Source of the DNA: Arion vulgaris
Taxonomy: Eukaryota > Mollusca > Gastropoda > Stylommatophora > Arionidae
Assembly (NCBI GenBank): GCA_020796225.1
Contig: CM036771.1
Span: forward strand, 27,758,176-27,822,175
Direction of reading: 5' to 3'
DNA length: 64,000 nt
The translations under genes were made by a program, and so were the position numbers. This document shows positions 31,105 to 43,020 of this stretch, in pieces. How positions within the stretch are numbered: position 1 is the first letter of the stretch; the number at the start of each line of letters is the position of its first letter. Below the pieces are notes generated by a model. The model worked only from the letters and a program-made list of their open reading frames with translations, was not told where the DNA came from and did no database searches.

Positions 31105-32655
31105 TCTTGCCTTGAACATTTGGTCACATTTCTAGAGAACAGTTGGTCACATTCCTTGAGTAGAGTAGAGCATTTGGTCACATTTCGAGAGTACAATAGA
31201 ACATTTGATCACATTTCAAGAGTACATAGAACATTTGATCACATTTCAAGAGTACAATAGAACATTTGGTCACATTTCTAGAGTACAATAGAACATTTTA
31301 TCACATTTCTAGAGTACAATCGAACATTTTATCACAGTTCAAGAGTACAATCGAACATTTGATCACATTTCAAGAGAACAATAGAACATTTTATCACATT
31401 TCAAGAGTACAATAGAACATTTGGTCACATTTCTAGAGTACAATAGAACATTTTATCACATTTCTAGAGTACAATCGAACATTTTATCACATTTCAAGAG
31501 AACAATAGAACATTTTATCACATTTCAAGAGTACAATAGAACATTTGGTCACATTTCTAGAGTACAATAGAACATTTGATCACACAGTTCAAGAGTACAA
31601 TAGAAAATTTGATCACATTTCAAGAGTACAATCGAACATTTGATCACATTTCTAAAGTACAATAGAACATTTGATAATATTTCAAGAGTACAATAGAATA
31701 TCTTATCACATTTCTAGAGTACAATGGAACATTTGATCACATTTCAAGAGTACAATAGAACACTTGGTCACATTTATAGAGTACAAAAGAACATTTGATC
31801 ACAGTTCAAGATTACAATAGAAAATTTGGTCACATTTCAAGAGTACAATAGAACACTTGGTCACATTTCTAGAGTACAATCGAACATTTTATCACATTTC
31901 AAGAGTACAATCGAACATTTGATCACATTTCTAGAGTACAATAGAACATTTGATCACATTTCAAGAGTACAATAGAATATCTGATCACATTTCTAAAGTA
32001 CAATGGAACATTTGATCACATTTCAAGAGTATATTAGAACAATTGGTTACATTATTATAGTATAGTAGAACATTTGGTCACATTCCTAGAGTAGAGTAGA
32101 ACATTTGGTCACATTCCTAGAGTACAGTAGAACATTTGGTCACATTCCTAGAGTACAGTAGAACATTTGGTCACATTCCTATAGTACAGTAGAACATTTG
32201 GTCACATTCCTAGAGTACAGTAGAACATTTGGTCACATTCCTATAGTATAGTAGAACATTTGGTCACCTTTCTAGAGTATAGTAGAACATTTGGTCACCT
32301 TTCTAGAGTATATTAGAACATTTGGACACATTTCTAGAGTATAGTAAAACAATTGGTTACATTATTAGAGTATAGTAGAACATTTGGTCACATTCCTAGA
32401 GTACAGTAGAACATTTGGTCACATTCCTATAGTATAGTAGAACATTTGGTCACCTTTCTAGAGTATAGTAGAACATTTGGTCACCTTTCTAGAGTATATT
32501 AGAACATTTGGACACATTTCTAGAGTATAGTAAAACAATTGGTTACATTATTAGAGTACAGTAGAACATTCGGTCACATTCCTATAGTATAGTAGAACAT
32601 TTGGTCACCTTTCTAGAGTATAGTAGAACATTTGGTCACATTCATAGAGTATAGT
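31105..32655. repeat. 31-bp minisatellite, about 50 copies
   Basis: Unit AGAACATTTGGTCACATT plus CCTAGAGTACAGT. The left two thirds carry the TTTCAAGAGTACAAT variant, the right third CCTAGAGTACAGT. From about 32040 a larger block including AACAATTGGTTACATTATT is itself repeated, which is higher-order structure. Non-coding. Confidence 0.95.
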
Positions 32656-32782
32656 AGTTCAGGGTTTCCCTAGTGCATCCTTTGTTTCTTGATTCCTTTG
32701 CCTCCCACTTCATAAGTAAAGATTTAGATAGAATAATTCAGACTTTTGAATATAAATGTCACTGAATGATGGTGCAGTTCTC

Positions 32783-32788
<6 letters not shown>

Positions 32789-32847
<59 letters not shown>

Positions 32848-32871
32848 AAGAGAGAGAGAGAGAGAGAGAGA
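32789..32871. repeat. (AG)n microsatellite
   Basis: About 80 bp of AG with one GGGGA interruption. Confidence 0.97.
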
Positions 32872-33539
32872 GCATAAAACAAATGAATTTGTCAGGAATA
32901 TCATAACTACTTTTTGCTGATCAGCTGGTCAGCAGAACAGAAGGATGTACTTCTGGTAGCGGTGAAATGACACAAAATAGTATAGTTCAAACATTTGAAC
33001 ATATATTACTCCCTTTCGAAAACAATTCTTAGAGGAACAGTGGTGTATAGTGTAAGAAAGAGAAAGACAAAGAAAAGTATGAGCTGATAACAGCAAGAAA
33101 TGGTCAGGCAAGGGCTTGTTCACACTCGTTAACCTTGTAGAGACAAAGTTGAAGCATCTTTCAGTATCTAATGTTGATTCTACCGTAGTACCCCTACTAC
33201 TTTAATTGCTTATTTTTATTATAATAATGGTAATAATTTTATTATTATATAAAGTAATAAATGTCATGTATTGTTTGTGGTTGAGTTGCGCAGATAAATT
33301 CACAGATTGCAAAATGTAACAAACATATCTGATGCGAGATTTAGTGGTGCAAATGATCAACAAAACTTCCGATATGAATGCCTGCATTCATGGACTACTA
33401 ATGTAATTATTCATCATAACACAGCTCACTGATTCATTGACATGATTCTTATTTATAGAACTACAACTAATACCCGCATGCCATAAGGTGTGTGAAAGGT
33501 CTCTGCCCACGATATCATGTCTACGTGAATCATCATCAT
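32872..33539. other. No feature recognised
   Basis: AT-rich, short frames only. Nothing on either strand resembles a domain or one of the repeat families of this window. Confidence 0.45.
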
Positions 33540-34080
33540 CATCAGGTGCCGTCTCCACATCGAAGGTTGGCTGCAATGAATCTCCAGCATCCTCTGTCTT
33601 TCGCCTTGGTGTTGCACACTGCCAGACTGTAACCTGTCCATTTCTTAAAGTTTCCTCCCACTTATCTCTCGGTCTTCCTCTTGCTCTTCTCCCCTCAACT
33701 TTCCCCTCTAGTAAATGTTTTATCATGGTGTCATGCCTTTTATGTGCCCAAAATACTTTACTTGTCTGAATTTTATTTCTCTTAATAATTGTTTCTTCAT
33801 GCCTAGTTTTCCTAAAACTTGTTTATTTGTCTGTTTTTCTGTCCATGAAACCCTGCTTATTCTTCTATATATCCACATCTCAAATGCATCAATTCTGTCT
33901 TCTAACTGCTTGTTCATTGTCCATGTTTCGAGCCATACATTAATATAGGATATATATAGCATTTGATCATTCTAATTTTTAGCCTGTTTGTGATTTGTTT
34001 GGATGTCAGTAACTTTCTCATACTATTGAAATTATCCTTGGCCATTCCTATTCTCTTTTAATTTCAGTTATACATCTGTC
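33540..34080 (-). mobile_element. LINE-B2 3' part (RT C-terminal)
   Basis: The minus strand encodes SWTEKQTNKQVLGKLGMKKQ, KFRQVKYFGHIKG, LLEGKVEGRRARGRPRDKW and ends with the terminus GGAGACGGCACCTGATGATG. It is over 80% similar by eye to 29345-29900. Frameshifts are present. Confidence 0.78.
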
Positions 34081-34159
34081 TACGTGAATACTAATGTTAA
34101 AGTTGACGTAAGGATACTGAAGTTTTAACATTTTTAGCATAGGTTTTCGCCATCGTCCA

Positions 34160-34370
34160 AACAGCTACTCCCTTCTGTGGTGTGTTCAATAAAGCATCAC
34201 TTGTAAAAATGAAGCTATTGTTAAAACTGATGTTGGAAATATCCATCATAGGCCTCAAGACATGTTTGCACAATCTTTTTCACGTTGTCACAGCAACTCT
34301 GCAGAGTAGACGCTGAGATCAGTTGAATTTTGGTGATGATTTCTGACTTCAGATTACCAACCGTGTGTGA
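34160..34370 (-). mobile_element. Possible transposase tail
   Basis: The minus strand reads VGNLKSEIITKIQLISASTL followed by a CCDNVKKIVQTCLEAYDGYF-like stretch. This resembles the last helices of some DDE transposases. It is a weak resemblance from memory only. Confidence 0.25.
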
Positions 34371-34587
34371 CTTTTTTTACAGTAAACTTTATTTCTAGTG
34401 CATTTTACAGATAATAGTCTGGTGGAGTTAGGTCTGGAGAGGTTCTGCTGGCTTGGGCTTAGGGTTGGGATTGGGTTTAGGCATCTTAGGGTTCTGGTTA
34501 ATGTTCGGGTTAGGGCTCGGGTTAGGGCTCGGGTTCGAGTTCGGGCTAGGGATAGCGCTAGGGTCAAGCTTAGGGTTAATGTTAGGG

Positions 34588-35758
34588 TAAGGGTCAGCGC
34601 CGGATTAGCCTAGTAGCAGAAGTAGCAAATGCTACGGGCCCCGCGCTTCTGGGGGGCCCGCGCCTATGTGACAGAGCTAAGCTGTCACTAGTCATAAACA
34701 AGGAACCAAGGTTGGGAGGTGGGCAATAATATCCCCTTTCATTTTTTCTTATTTATGTTATTTATTTTTCTGGCTCAGCATATAAATACTTATACAAATA
34801 AAGGAAAGGGACATACATCATACTTATCAAAAACAACATGTGAGGAATTTATCCATCTAATTGCATTAAGCTTACTGGATCATATTATTTGCGAAATTAA
34901 GAAATGCAAGTACTATTCAGTATCACTGGACTCTACTCCAGACATTTCGCATGTGGACCAGCTCACTGTAATAGTGCGCTATGTGTTACCATCTGAACCA
35001 GTGGAAAAGTTTGTGAAGTTTTTGGTTATGGAAGGTCATACTGCTGAACAACTCGCCCAAAGTTTACTTGATGTTTTAAAGAAAAATGGCATTGATATCA
35101 AAGACTGTCGTGGTTAAAGCTATGACCGGAGACCCACCCAGAACTAGGGTTGTCTTTTTAACAATTCACAGAAAAAAAACTACCGAACATATTTTCATAC
35201 AAGTTGGACACATGATGAAAAACAACGTTTAGTGTATGCATTATAATTATTGATTTAAAAAATCCCTCACCCCTGTTGTTCGTTTGCTTGATAAAGGCCT
35301 TGTTGGTCGAAATGTTGCTGTATGTTGTCATTGTTTGTGTAATTTGTAAAACTACAGTACTTTGTGATTACGTGTTTTGCCAATCAAATAGTTTTACTGC
35401 AGTCTCGTCTATATTGTGATTATTCCCAAATGTAGAAATAGTCTTACGAATTTACTTGTCCTTAATGTTACTAACTGTAGAGGAGAACGTTCTTTTTCAA
35501 CATTAAAGCGTATAAAAGTGAGTTAAGGAACACGATGGGACAAGATCGTCTAAATAACCTCACCTTAATGAACATTAAATGTAATTTACTTATAGAAATT
35601 GATTTGTCTAGTATTATCTCTAAATTTGCTCACATTAAATCGAGACAAGTTTGTTTGTAAAAGTTGTGTTTTATTATTTATTATCATACAAAACCTAGGG
35701 CCCCGCGCTAAAATTTGCTACAGGCCCCGCGCTGGCCTAATCCGGCACTGGTAAGGGT
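34588..35758 (+). mobile_element. hAT transposon, internally decayed, perfect 8-bp duplication
   Basis: The terminal repeats CAGCGCCGGATTAGCC (34596 on) and GGCCTAATCCGGCACTG (ending 35750) flank 1,155 bp. GTAAGGGT occurs at 34588-34595 and 35751-35758. The ORF 34719-35117 encodes transposase sequence of the ZMYM1-like hAT group: TSYLSKTTCEEFIHL, YYSVSLDSTPDISHVDQLTV, GHTAEQLAQ, NGIDIKDCRG. The C-terminal dimerisation region follows at 35440-35660 (GERSFSTLKRIK, TMGQDRLNNLTLMNI, IISKFAHIKSRQ). The catalytic middle is deleted and a Penelope-like tail sits in its place, so it is inactive. Confidence 0.9.
35270..35430 (+). mobile_element. Penelope-like 3' tail, variant B, inside a hAT element
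   Basis: TTGATAAAGGCCTTGTTGG, CGAAATGTTGCTG, AACTACAGTACTTTGTGATT and TACTGCAGTCTCGTC match 28735-28915. Only the 3' tail is present. Confidence 0.72.
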
Positions 35759-38700
35759 TAGGGTTACGGATAGGGTTACTGTTAGGGTTATTGTTAGGGT
35801 TAGGGTTTGGGCTAGGGCCCCAGCCCTAGTCCCAGCCCTAGCCGGGGTTGGGGTTAGTGTTTGGTTTGGGATTGAGGTTAGGGTTTGGAAGAGGGGTAGG
35901 GTTAGAGGAAGGGTTAAGGGTAATGTTAGGGGTAAGTTTAGGGTTTGGGGGTAGGGTTAGAGGTAGGGTTAGGGGTTTTATTTTTAGTTTCAGTTTTAGG
36001 GTTAGGGTTTTTAGTGTTAGTTTTAGGGTTAGGGTTTTTAGTGTTAGTTTTAGTGTTAGGGTTTTTAGATTTAGTTTTAGTGTTAGGGTTTTTAGATTTA
36101 GTTTTAGGGTTAGGGTTTTTAGATTTAGTTTTAGGGTTAGGGTTTTTAGATTTAGTTTTAGGGTTAGGGTTTTTAGTGTTAGTTTTAGTGTTGGGATTGT
36201 AGTTGGGGTTGGGGTTAGGGTTAGTTTTAGGATTGGGGTTAGTGATCTGGTTAAATTTAGGGTTAGGCCTAGGGTTAGGCTTTGACTTTGGCGTAGGCTT
36301 AGGAGTATGCTTAGGCTTAAAGTGAAGGTTAGGGTTACTGTTAGGCTTACTGTTAGGGTTTAGGATAGGGTTAGGCGTCGGCATTGGCTTAAGTTTAGGG
36401 TTAGGGTTAGGATTACTGTTAGGGTTATGGTAAGGGTTCGGGTTAGAGGTGGGGTTGGGCTTGGTGTTGGGGTCGGTGTCCGAGTCAGGTCCGGGGTAGG
36501 GGTAAGGTTAGGGCTGGGGCAGGGATAGGGGTAGGGTTAATGTTAGGGTTAAGGTTAGCTTTAGGGTTAGGATTAGCCTTAGGGTTAGAGTTAAGGTTGG
36601 GATTAGGGTTAGCTTTAGGATTAGGGTTAGCTTTAGGGTTAGGGTTAAGGTTAGCTTTAGGGTTAGGGTTAACCTTAGGGTTAGCTTTAGAGTTACGGCT
36701 AGGGTTAGGGTATGCTTTAGGTTTAGTTTTAATGTTAGTTTTAGGGATGTGGTTGGAGTTAGGGTTTTTAGTTTTAGGATTGGGGTTGGGGTTAGCGTTG
36801 GTGTTAGAGTTAGGATGAGGGTTAGGCCTAGGGTTAGCTTAGACTTGGCTTAGGCGAAGGGTTAATGTTAGGGTTAGGTTGAGGGTTAGGGTTACTGTTA
36901 AGGTAAGGGTTTGGGTTTGAGTTAGGTTTAGGGTTTGGGTTAGGCATAGGCTTAAGGTTAGGGTTAAGGTTAAGGTTATGGTTAGGTTTGGTTAGGGTTC
37001 GGGTTAGTGGTAGGGTTAGGGCAGGGGCAGAAACAGCGTCAGGGTCAGGGGTAGGGTTAGGGTTAGAGTTAATGTTAGGGTTAAGGATTAGGGTTAGGAT
37101 TTGGGTTAGGGTTAACTTTAGGGTTTTGATTAGGTTAGGTTAGTTATAGGGTTAGGATTACGTTAGGTTATCTTTAGCTTTAGGGTTAGCTTTAGAGTTA
37201 GCTTTAGGGTTAGGGTTAGCTTTAGAGTTAGTGGTAGGGTTAGGGTTAGCTTTAGGGTTATGGTTAGCTTTAGAGTTAGTGGTAGGGTTAGGGTTAGCTT
37301 TAGGATTAGAGTTGCTGTTAGGGTTTGGGTTAGGCTTAGAGTTAGGGTTAGGCATAGGCTTAGGAATAAGGATAGGGTTACTCTTGGGGTTAGGTTCGGG
37401 TTATGGATTGATTTGGGTTTAGGTTGGCGTCTGTGTCGGAATCCGAGTTAAGGGTAGGGTTATGGCTAGAGCTGTGGCAGGGACAGGGTTAGAGGTAGGG
37501 TAAGGGTTAAGGTTATTGTTAATGTTAAGGTTGGGGTTAGGATTAGGGTTAGTCTTAGGCTTAGGGTTAATGTTAGGGTTAGGCTTAGGCTTGCTTGGGC
37601 TTGGGGTTGGGATTTGGGTTGCGGTTAGGGTTACTGTTAGAGTTAGCGTGAGGGTTAGGGTGAGGGTTACTGTTAGGATTATTGTTTGGGCTAGGGCTTG
37701 GGTTATGGTTCCAGCCCTAGTCCCAGCCTAACCGGGCTGTGGTTGGGGTTAGGGTTAGTTTTAGGGTTAGGGTTAGAGTTTGGTTTAGGGTTGGGGTAGA
37801 GTTTGGAAGAGGGTAAGGTTAGGGTAATGTTAGAGGTAAGGTTAGGGTTTGGGGTAGGGTTAGGATTATTGTTAGGGTTTTTAGTTTCAGTTTTAGGGTT
37901 AGGGCTTCGGCTAGGGTTAGGGTTTTTATGTTTAGTTTTAGCTTTAGGGTTATGTTTAAGGGTTTTAGTTTCAGGTTTAGGGTTTTTAGTTTTAGTTTTA
38001 GGGTTAGGGTTTTTAGTTTTAGTGTTAGTTTTATGGTTAGGGTTGCGGTTTGGGTTAGGGTTAGGGTTTTTAGTTTTAGTTTTAGGATTGGGGTTAGCGT
38101 TTGGGTTAGAGTTAGGCCTAGGCTAGGGTTAGGCTAAACCTTATACTTGCTAGGGCTTGGACTCGGAGTTGGGGTTAGGGTTAGGGTTACTGTCAAGGTT
38201 AAGCTTGATGTTTTTAGTTTTAGTTTAAGAGTTAACTTTTGGGTTAGCTTTTTTAGTGTTAGTTTTAGGGTTAGGGTTGTGGTTGGGGTTAGGGTTGGTG
38301 TTAGAGTTAGGGTTAGGTCTAGGGTTAGACATAGGCTTTGGCTTAGGTGTAGGCTTAGTCTTAGGGTTAATATTAGGGTTAGTGTGATTGTGTAGGTTAG
38401 GGTTACTGTTAGGGTTAGGTTTGCCGTTAGGGTCAGGGTTTGGGTTAGGGTTAGGCTAAGGCATAGGATTAGGCTTAGGGTTATTTTTGTAGGTTAGGGT
38501 TCGGGTTAGGGTTGGGGAAGGAGTTGTGGTCGGTGTCGGGGTCCGGATCAGGTCCGGATCAGGGTTAGGGGTAAGGGTAGGTTTAAGGTTAGGGCTAGGG
38601 ATGGGGCTGGGGCACGGACAGGGTCAGGGGTAGGGTGAATGTTAGGGTTGGGTTGGGGTTTTGGTTAGGGTTAGTGGTAGATTTAGGGTTAGCATTAGTG

Positions 38701-40989
38701 TTAGGGTTAGCTTTAGGGTTCATTTTAGGGTTAACTTTATAGTTAACGTTAGGGTTAGCTTTAGGATTAGGATTACGGTTAAGGTTAGCTTTAGGATTAG
38801 GATTACGGTTAGGGTTAGCTTTATTGTTAGTGTTAGGGTTTTTAGTTTTAGGGTGTTTAGTTTCAGTGTTAGTTTTAGGGTTGGAGGTTGTGGTTGGGGT
38901 TAGGGTCGGGTTAGGGTTTTAATTTTAGGGTTAGGATTGTTAGTGTTAGTATTAGGTTTATGGTTTGGTTAGGGTTGGGTTGGGGTTGGGGTTAGGGTTA
39001 GGGTTAGGCTTAGGTTTAAGGTTAGCTTTATGCTTGCTTGGGCCTGGGCTTGGGGTTGGAATTAGGGTTATGGTTACTGTGAGGGTTAAGGTTAATGTTT
39101 TTAGTTTTAGTTTAAGGGTTAGGGTTTTTAGTTTTAATTTTAGGTTTAGCTTTAGGGTTAGTGTTTTTAGTGTTAGTGTTAGTTTTAGGGTTAGGGTTGT
39201 GGTTGGGGTTAGGGTTGGAATTAGAATTAGGGTTAGGCCTAGGGTTAGGCATAGATTTTGGCTTAGGTGTAGGCATAGGCGTAGGCTTAGGGTTAGGGTG
39301 AGGGTGTGTGTTAGGTTTACTGTTAGGGTTAGGTGTACTGTTAGGGTCAGGGTTTGGGTTTGGGTTAGGCTTAGGATTATGCTTAGGGTTAGGGTTACTG
39401 GTAAGGTTAGGTGTTTGGGTTATGGTTGGTGAGGGGGTGAGGTCGGGGTCTGGCACGGGACCGTGTCTGGGTCAGGATAGGGTAAGGGTAGGGTTAGGGC
39501 TAGGGATGGGGCTGGGACACGGACAGGGTAGGGTTAATGTTAGGGTTGGGGTTGGGTTAGGGATAGCTTTAGGGTTAGGGTTAGCATTAGTGTTAGGGGT
39601 TAGGGTTAGCTTTATGGTTAATTTTAGGGTTAGCTTTAGAGTTAGGGTTAGGATTAGGGTTAGCTTTAGGGTCAGGGTTAGCTTTAGGATTAGGGTTAAG
39701 GTTATGGTTAACTTTAGGGTCAGTGTTAGGGTTAGCTTTAGGGTTAGAATTTTTAGTTTTAGTTTTATGGTTTTTAGTTTTAGTGTTAGCTTTAGGGTTA
39801 GCTTTAGAGTTGGAGTTAGGGTTAGCTTTAGAGTTAGGGTTAGCTGTAGAGATAGCTTTAGAGTTAGGGTTAGCTTTAGAGTTAGGGTTAGCGTTAGGGT
39901 ACGGGTTAGCTTTAGAGCTAGGTTTAGCTTTAGGGATAGTGTTACCTTTAGGGTTAGGGTAGGGGTTTGGGTTAGCTTTAGGGTTAGCTTTATGGTTAGG
40001 GTTAACTTCAGGGTTAGGGTTCACTTTAGAGTTAGGGTTAGCGTTAGCTTCAGGGTAGGGTTCACTTTAGGGTTAGCGTTAGGGTTAGCTTTAGGATTAT
40101 GGTTACGGTTAGGGTTAGCTTTAGGGTTAGGATTAAGATTGGGATTAGGGTTTTCTTTATGGTTAGTGTTAGGTTTTAGTTTTAGGTTAAGGTTTTAGCT
40201 TCAGTGTTAGTTTTAGGGTTGGAGTTGTGATTGGGGTTAGGGTTGGGGTTAGGATTTTTAGTTTTAGTGTTAGGATTGTGGTTGGGGTTAGCATTGGGGT
40301 TAGATTTAGGTTCAGACTTGCTTGGGCATGGGCTTGGGCTTGAAGTTGGGGTTGGGGTTAGGGTTGAGGTTACTGTTAGGGCTAGGATTTTTAGTATTTG
40401 TTTCAATTTAGGGTAAGACTTTTTAATTTTAGTTTTAGTTTTAGGGTTATGGGTTTTAGTTTTAGGGTTTTTAATTTTAGTGTTAGTTTTATGGTTAGCG
40501 TTGTAGTTGGGATTTGAGTTTTTAGTTTTAGTATTGTTGTTGGGACTAGTGTTGGGGTTAGAGTTATCCTTATGGTTAGGTTTAGGGTTAGTCTTAATCT
40601 TAGGCTTGCTTGGGCCTGGGCTTGGGGTTGGGATTAGGGTTGGGGTTACTGTTAGGGTTAGAGTTAATGTTTTTAGCTTAAGTTTAAGGGCTATGGTTAG
40701 GGTTTTAAAATTTAATTTTAGTTTTAGGGCCAGCGTTTTTAGTGGTAGTGTTACTTTTAGGGTTAGGGTTGTGGTTGGGGTAAGGTTTAGAGTTAGGGTT
40801 AGGACTAGAGTTAGAATTAGGCTTTAGTTTAGGTGTAGGTATATTCGTAGGCTTATGGTTATGTTTAGGGATAGGCTTAGGGTTAGGGTGAGGGTTACTG
40901 TTAGGGTTATGGCTAGGTTTACTGTTAGGGTTAGGGTTACTGTTAGTGTTAGGGTTCGGGTTAGGGTTGGGGTCGATGTCGGTGTCAGG

Positions 40990-41385
40990 CTTAATAATGT
41001 TTATTATTTTGTCTGGTATTCCATAACATCTCAGAATATTCCACAGGAGATTCTGTGTAGACTATCAAAGGCTTTTTTAAATCGATGAAATTTAGTATAA
41101 GTGGTTGTTGCTTCTCAATATGTTCCTCCAAGATTTGTCGTAGGGTAATTATTTGGTCTAAGCAGCTTCTCACAGGACTAAAACCAACGTGTTCTTCTCT
41201 CAGGGTTTTGTCCACTGTTCCATTGATTCTATTAAGAATGATTTTGCAGAAAGTCTTGGTCATGACTGATAATAGGGTGATCCCTCTCCAGTTGTTGCAA
41301 TCTTTGAGATCACATTTTTGGGGATCTTAACAATTATTCCCTTTTTGCACTGATCTGGGACAGTTTCTTCTTCCCATACTTTATA
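40990..41385 (-). mobile_element. LINE RT fragment inside the telomere-like array
   Basis: The minus strand encodes DCNNWRGITLLSVMTKTF, KIILNRINGTVDKTLREEH, SCLDQIITLRQILEEHIEK and LILNFIDLKK, which are RT motifs upstream of the catalytic core. Telomere-like DNA abuts both sides. No tail or duplication was found. Confidence 0.78.
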
Positions 41386-41760
41386 GGGTAGGGTTAGGGT
41401 TAGTGTTAATGTTAGTGTTGGGGTTGGCTTAGGTTAGCTTTAGGGTTAGGTTGTCATTAGTGTTAGGTTAGCTTTAGGTTAGGATTAGGTTAGCTTTAGA
41501 GTTAGGTTAGCTTTAGACTTAGGGTTAGCTTTAGGTTAGATTTAGGTTTTTAGTTTTAGGGTTTTAGTTTAACTTTAATTTTAGTTTAAGGTTTAGAGCT
41601 GTGGTTTGGGTTAATGTTGGGTTAGTGTTTTTAGTTTTAGTCTTATGATTGGGGTTGGGGTTAGCGTTTGGGTTACTGTTAGGTTAGGTTTTAGTTTTAA
41701 TTTCAGTTTTAGGGTTAGCGTTTTTAGTGTTAGTTTTAGGTTTAGGGTTGTGGTTGGGGT

Positions 41761-41788
41761 TACAAAATAGATGAGACTGCAATAAAGT
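41761..41788 (-). mobile_element. Scrap of Penelope-like 3' terminus in the array
   Basis: GCAGTCTCATCTATTTTGT (minus strand) matches 19 of 19 bases of the variant-B terminus at 28890-28910. Telomere-like repeats touch it on both sides. Confidence 0.5.
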
Positions 41789-41892
41789 AGGGTTGGGGTT
41801 AGGGTTAGGGTTTTTAGTTTTAATTTTAGGGTTGGGGTTGGGGTTAGCGTTGAGGTTAGAGTTAGTATTAGGGTTAGGCCTAGGGTTAGGCT

Positions 41893-41990
41893 TAACCTCT
41901 TCGATAGCTGATGGGGGAGACTGAGCACCTATGGGTCTTCGCGGAGTGCAATGACGTCAGTTTAGTAACCAATAAGCAATAACCAATAGG
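41893..41990 (+). mobile_element. LINE-D 3' end inserted in the telomere-like array
   Basis: TTCGATAGCTGATGGGGGAG, a GAGCACCTATGGGTCT block and TGACGTCAGTTTAGTAACCA match the 3' end of the LINE-D copy at 19276-19350. It is a 98-bp, 5'-truncated copy. Confidence 0.75.
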
Positions 41991-43020
41991 ATTAGGCTTT
42001 GGCTTAGGCGTATGCTTAGTCGTAGGCGTAGGCCTAGGGTTAGGCTTAGGATGAGGGTTAGGGTTACTGTTAGGTTTAGGTTTACTGTTAGAGTTAGAGT
42101 TTGGGTTAGGCTTAGGCATAGGCTTATCTTAGGGTTACGGTTAGAGTTCGGGTTTGGGTTAGTGGTGGGGTTGGGGTTTGGGTCGGTGTCGGGGTCCGGG
42201 TTAGGGGTATGGATAGGGTTATGGTTGGGACTGGGGCTCGGGCAGGGTAAGTGTCAGGGGTAGGGTTAGGGTTAATGTTAAAGGTTGTGGTGGGGTTAAA
42301 TTTTGAATTAGGGTTAGCTTTATAGTTATAGTTAAGGTTAGCTTTAGCTTTAAGGTTAAGGTTAGCTTTAGGGTTAGGGTTAGCTTTAGCTTTAGGGTTA
42401 AGGTTAGCTTTAGGGTTGGGGTTAGCTTTAGCTTTAGGGTTAGCTTTAGCTTTAGCTATATGGTTAGCTTTAGCTTTAGGGTTAGCTTTAGCTATATGGT
42501 TAGCTTTAGCTTTAAGGTTAGGGTTGGGGTTGAGGATGGGGCTAATACATCGGCTGGGGCTAATGCTTGGGCTTAGACTTAGGCTTGGGTTTGGCTTGGG
42601 ATTAAGGTTGGGCTTGGGCTTAGGCTTCTTATGGTTAAGGTTCGGTTTAGGGTTTGGGTTAGGCGTATGGTTCGGGTTCGGTTATTGTTAGGTTCGGGCT
42701 AGGGTTCGGGCTAGGGATAGGGCTAGGGTTAGGATTAAACTTAGGGCTAATGTTAGGTAAGGGTTAGGGTTACGGATAGGCTAGGGTTACGGTTAGGTTA
42801 CTGTTAGGTTATTGTTAAGGCTAGGGAATGGGTTAGGGTTCCAGTAATAGCCTTACCCAGGGCTTTGGTTAGGTTAGTTTTAGGTTAGGGTGAGAGTTTG
42901 GATTGGGTTTGGGTTAGTATTTGGAAGATGGATAGGGTTATGGGAAGGGTTCGGGTAATGTTAGGGTAAGGTTAGGGTTTGGGATAGGGGTAGTGGTAAG
43001 GTTAGGGTTAGGGTTAGGTT

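Larger units (their letters stand above)
34441..43020. repeat. Degenerate telomere-like (TTAGGG)n array
   Basis: GGTTAGGGTTAGGG-type DNA with the G-rich strand always on plus runs for about 7 kb net. It is broken by inserts at 34596-35750, 40990-41385, 41761-41788 and 41893-41990. Perfect runs are short. Blocks are dominated by variants such as TTTTTAG-TTTTAG (for example 35980-36200) and GCTTTAGGGTTA (for example 36540-36720 and 42330-42520). Valine-arginine, leucine-glycine and proline-asparagine frames through it are artefacts of the hexamer. It is an interstitial or subtelomeric block, since a gene follows it at 45 kb. Confidence 0.95.

Noticed and set aside
35848..40198. Long open frames rich in Val-Arg, Leu-Gly or Pro-Asn (up to about 296 codons)
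   Set aside because: They are translations of the telomere-like hexamer array and its variants, present on both strands, without start context or domains.
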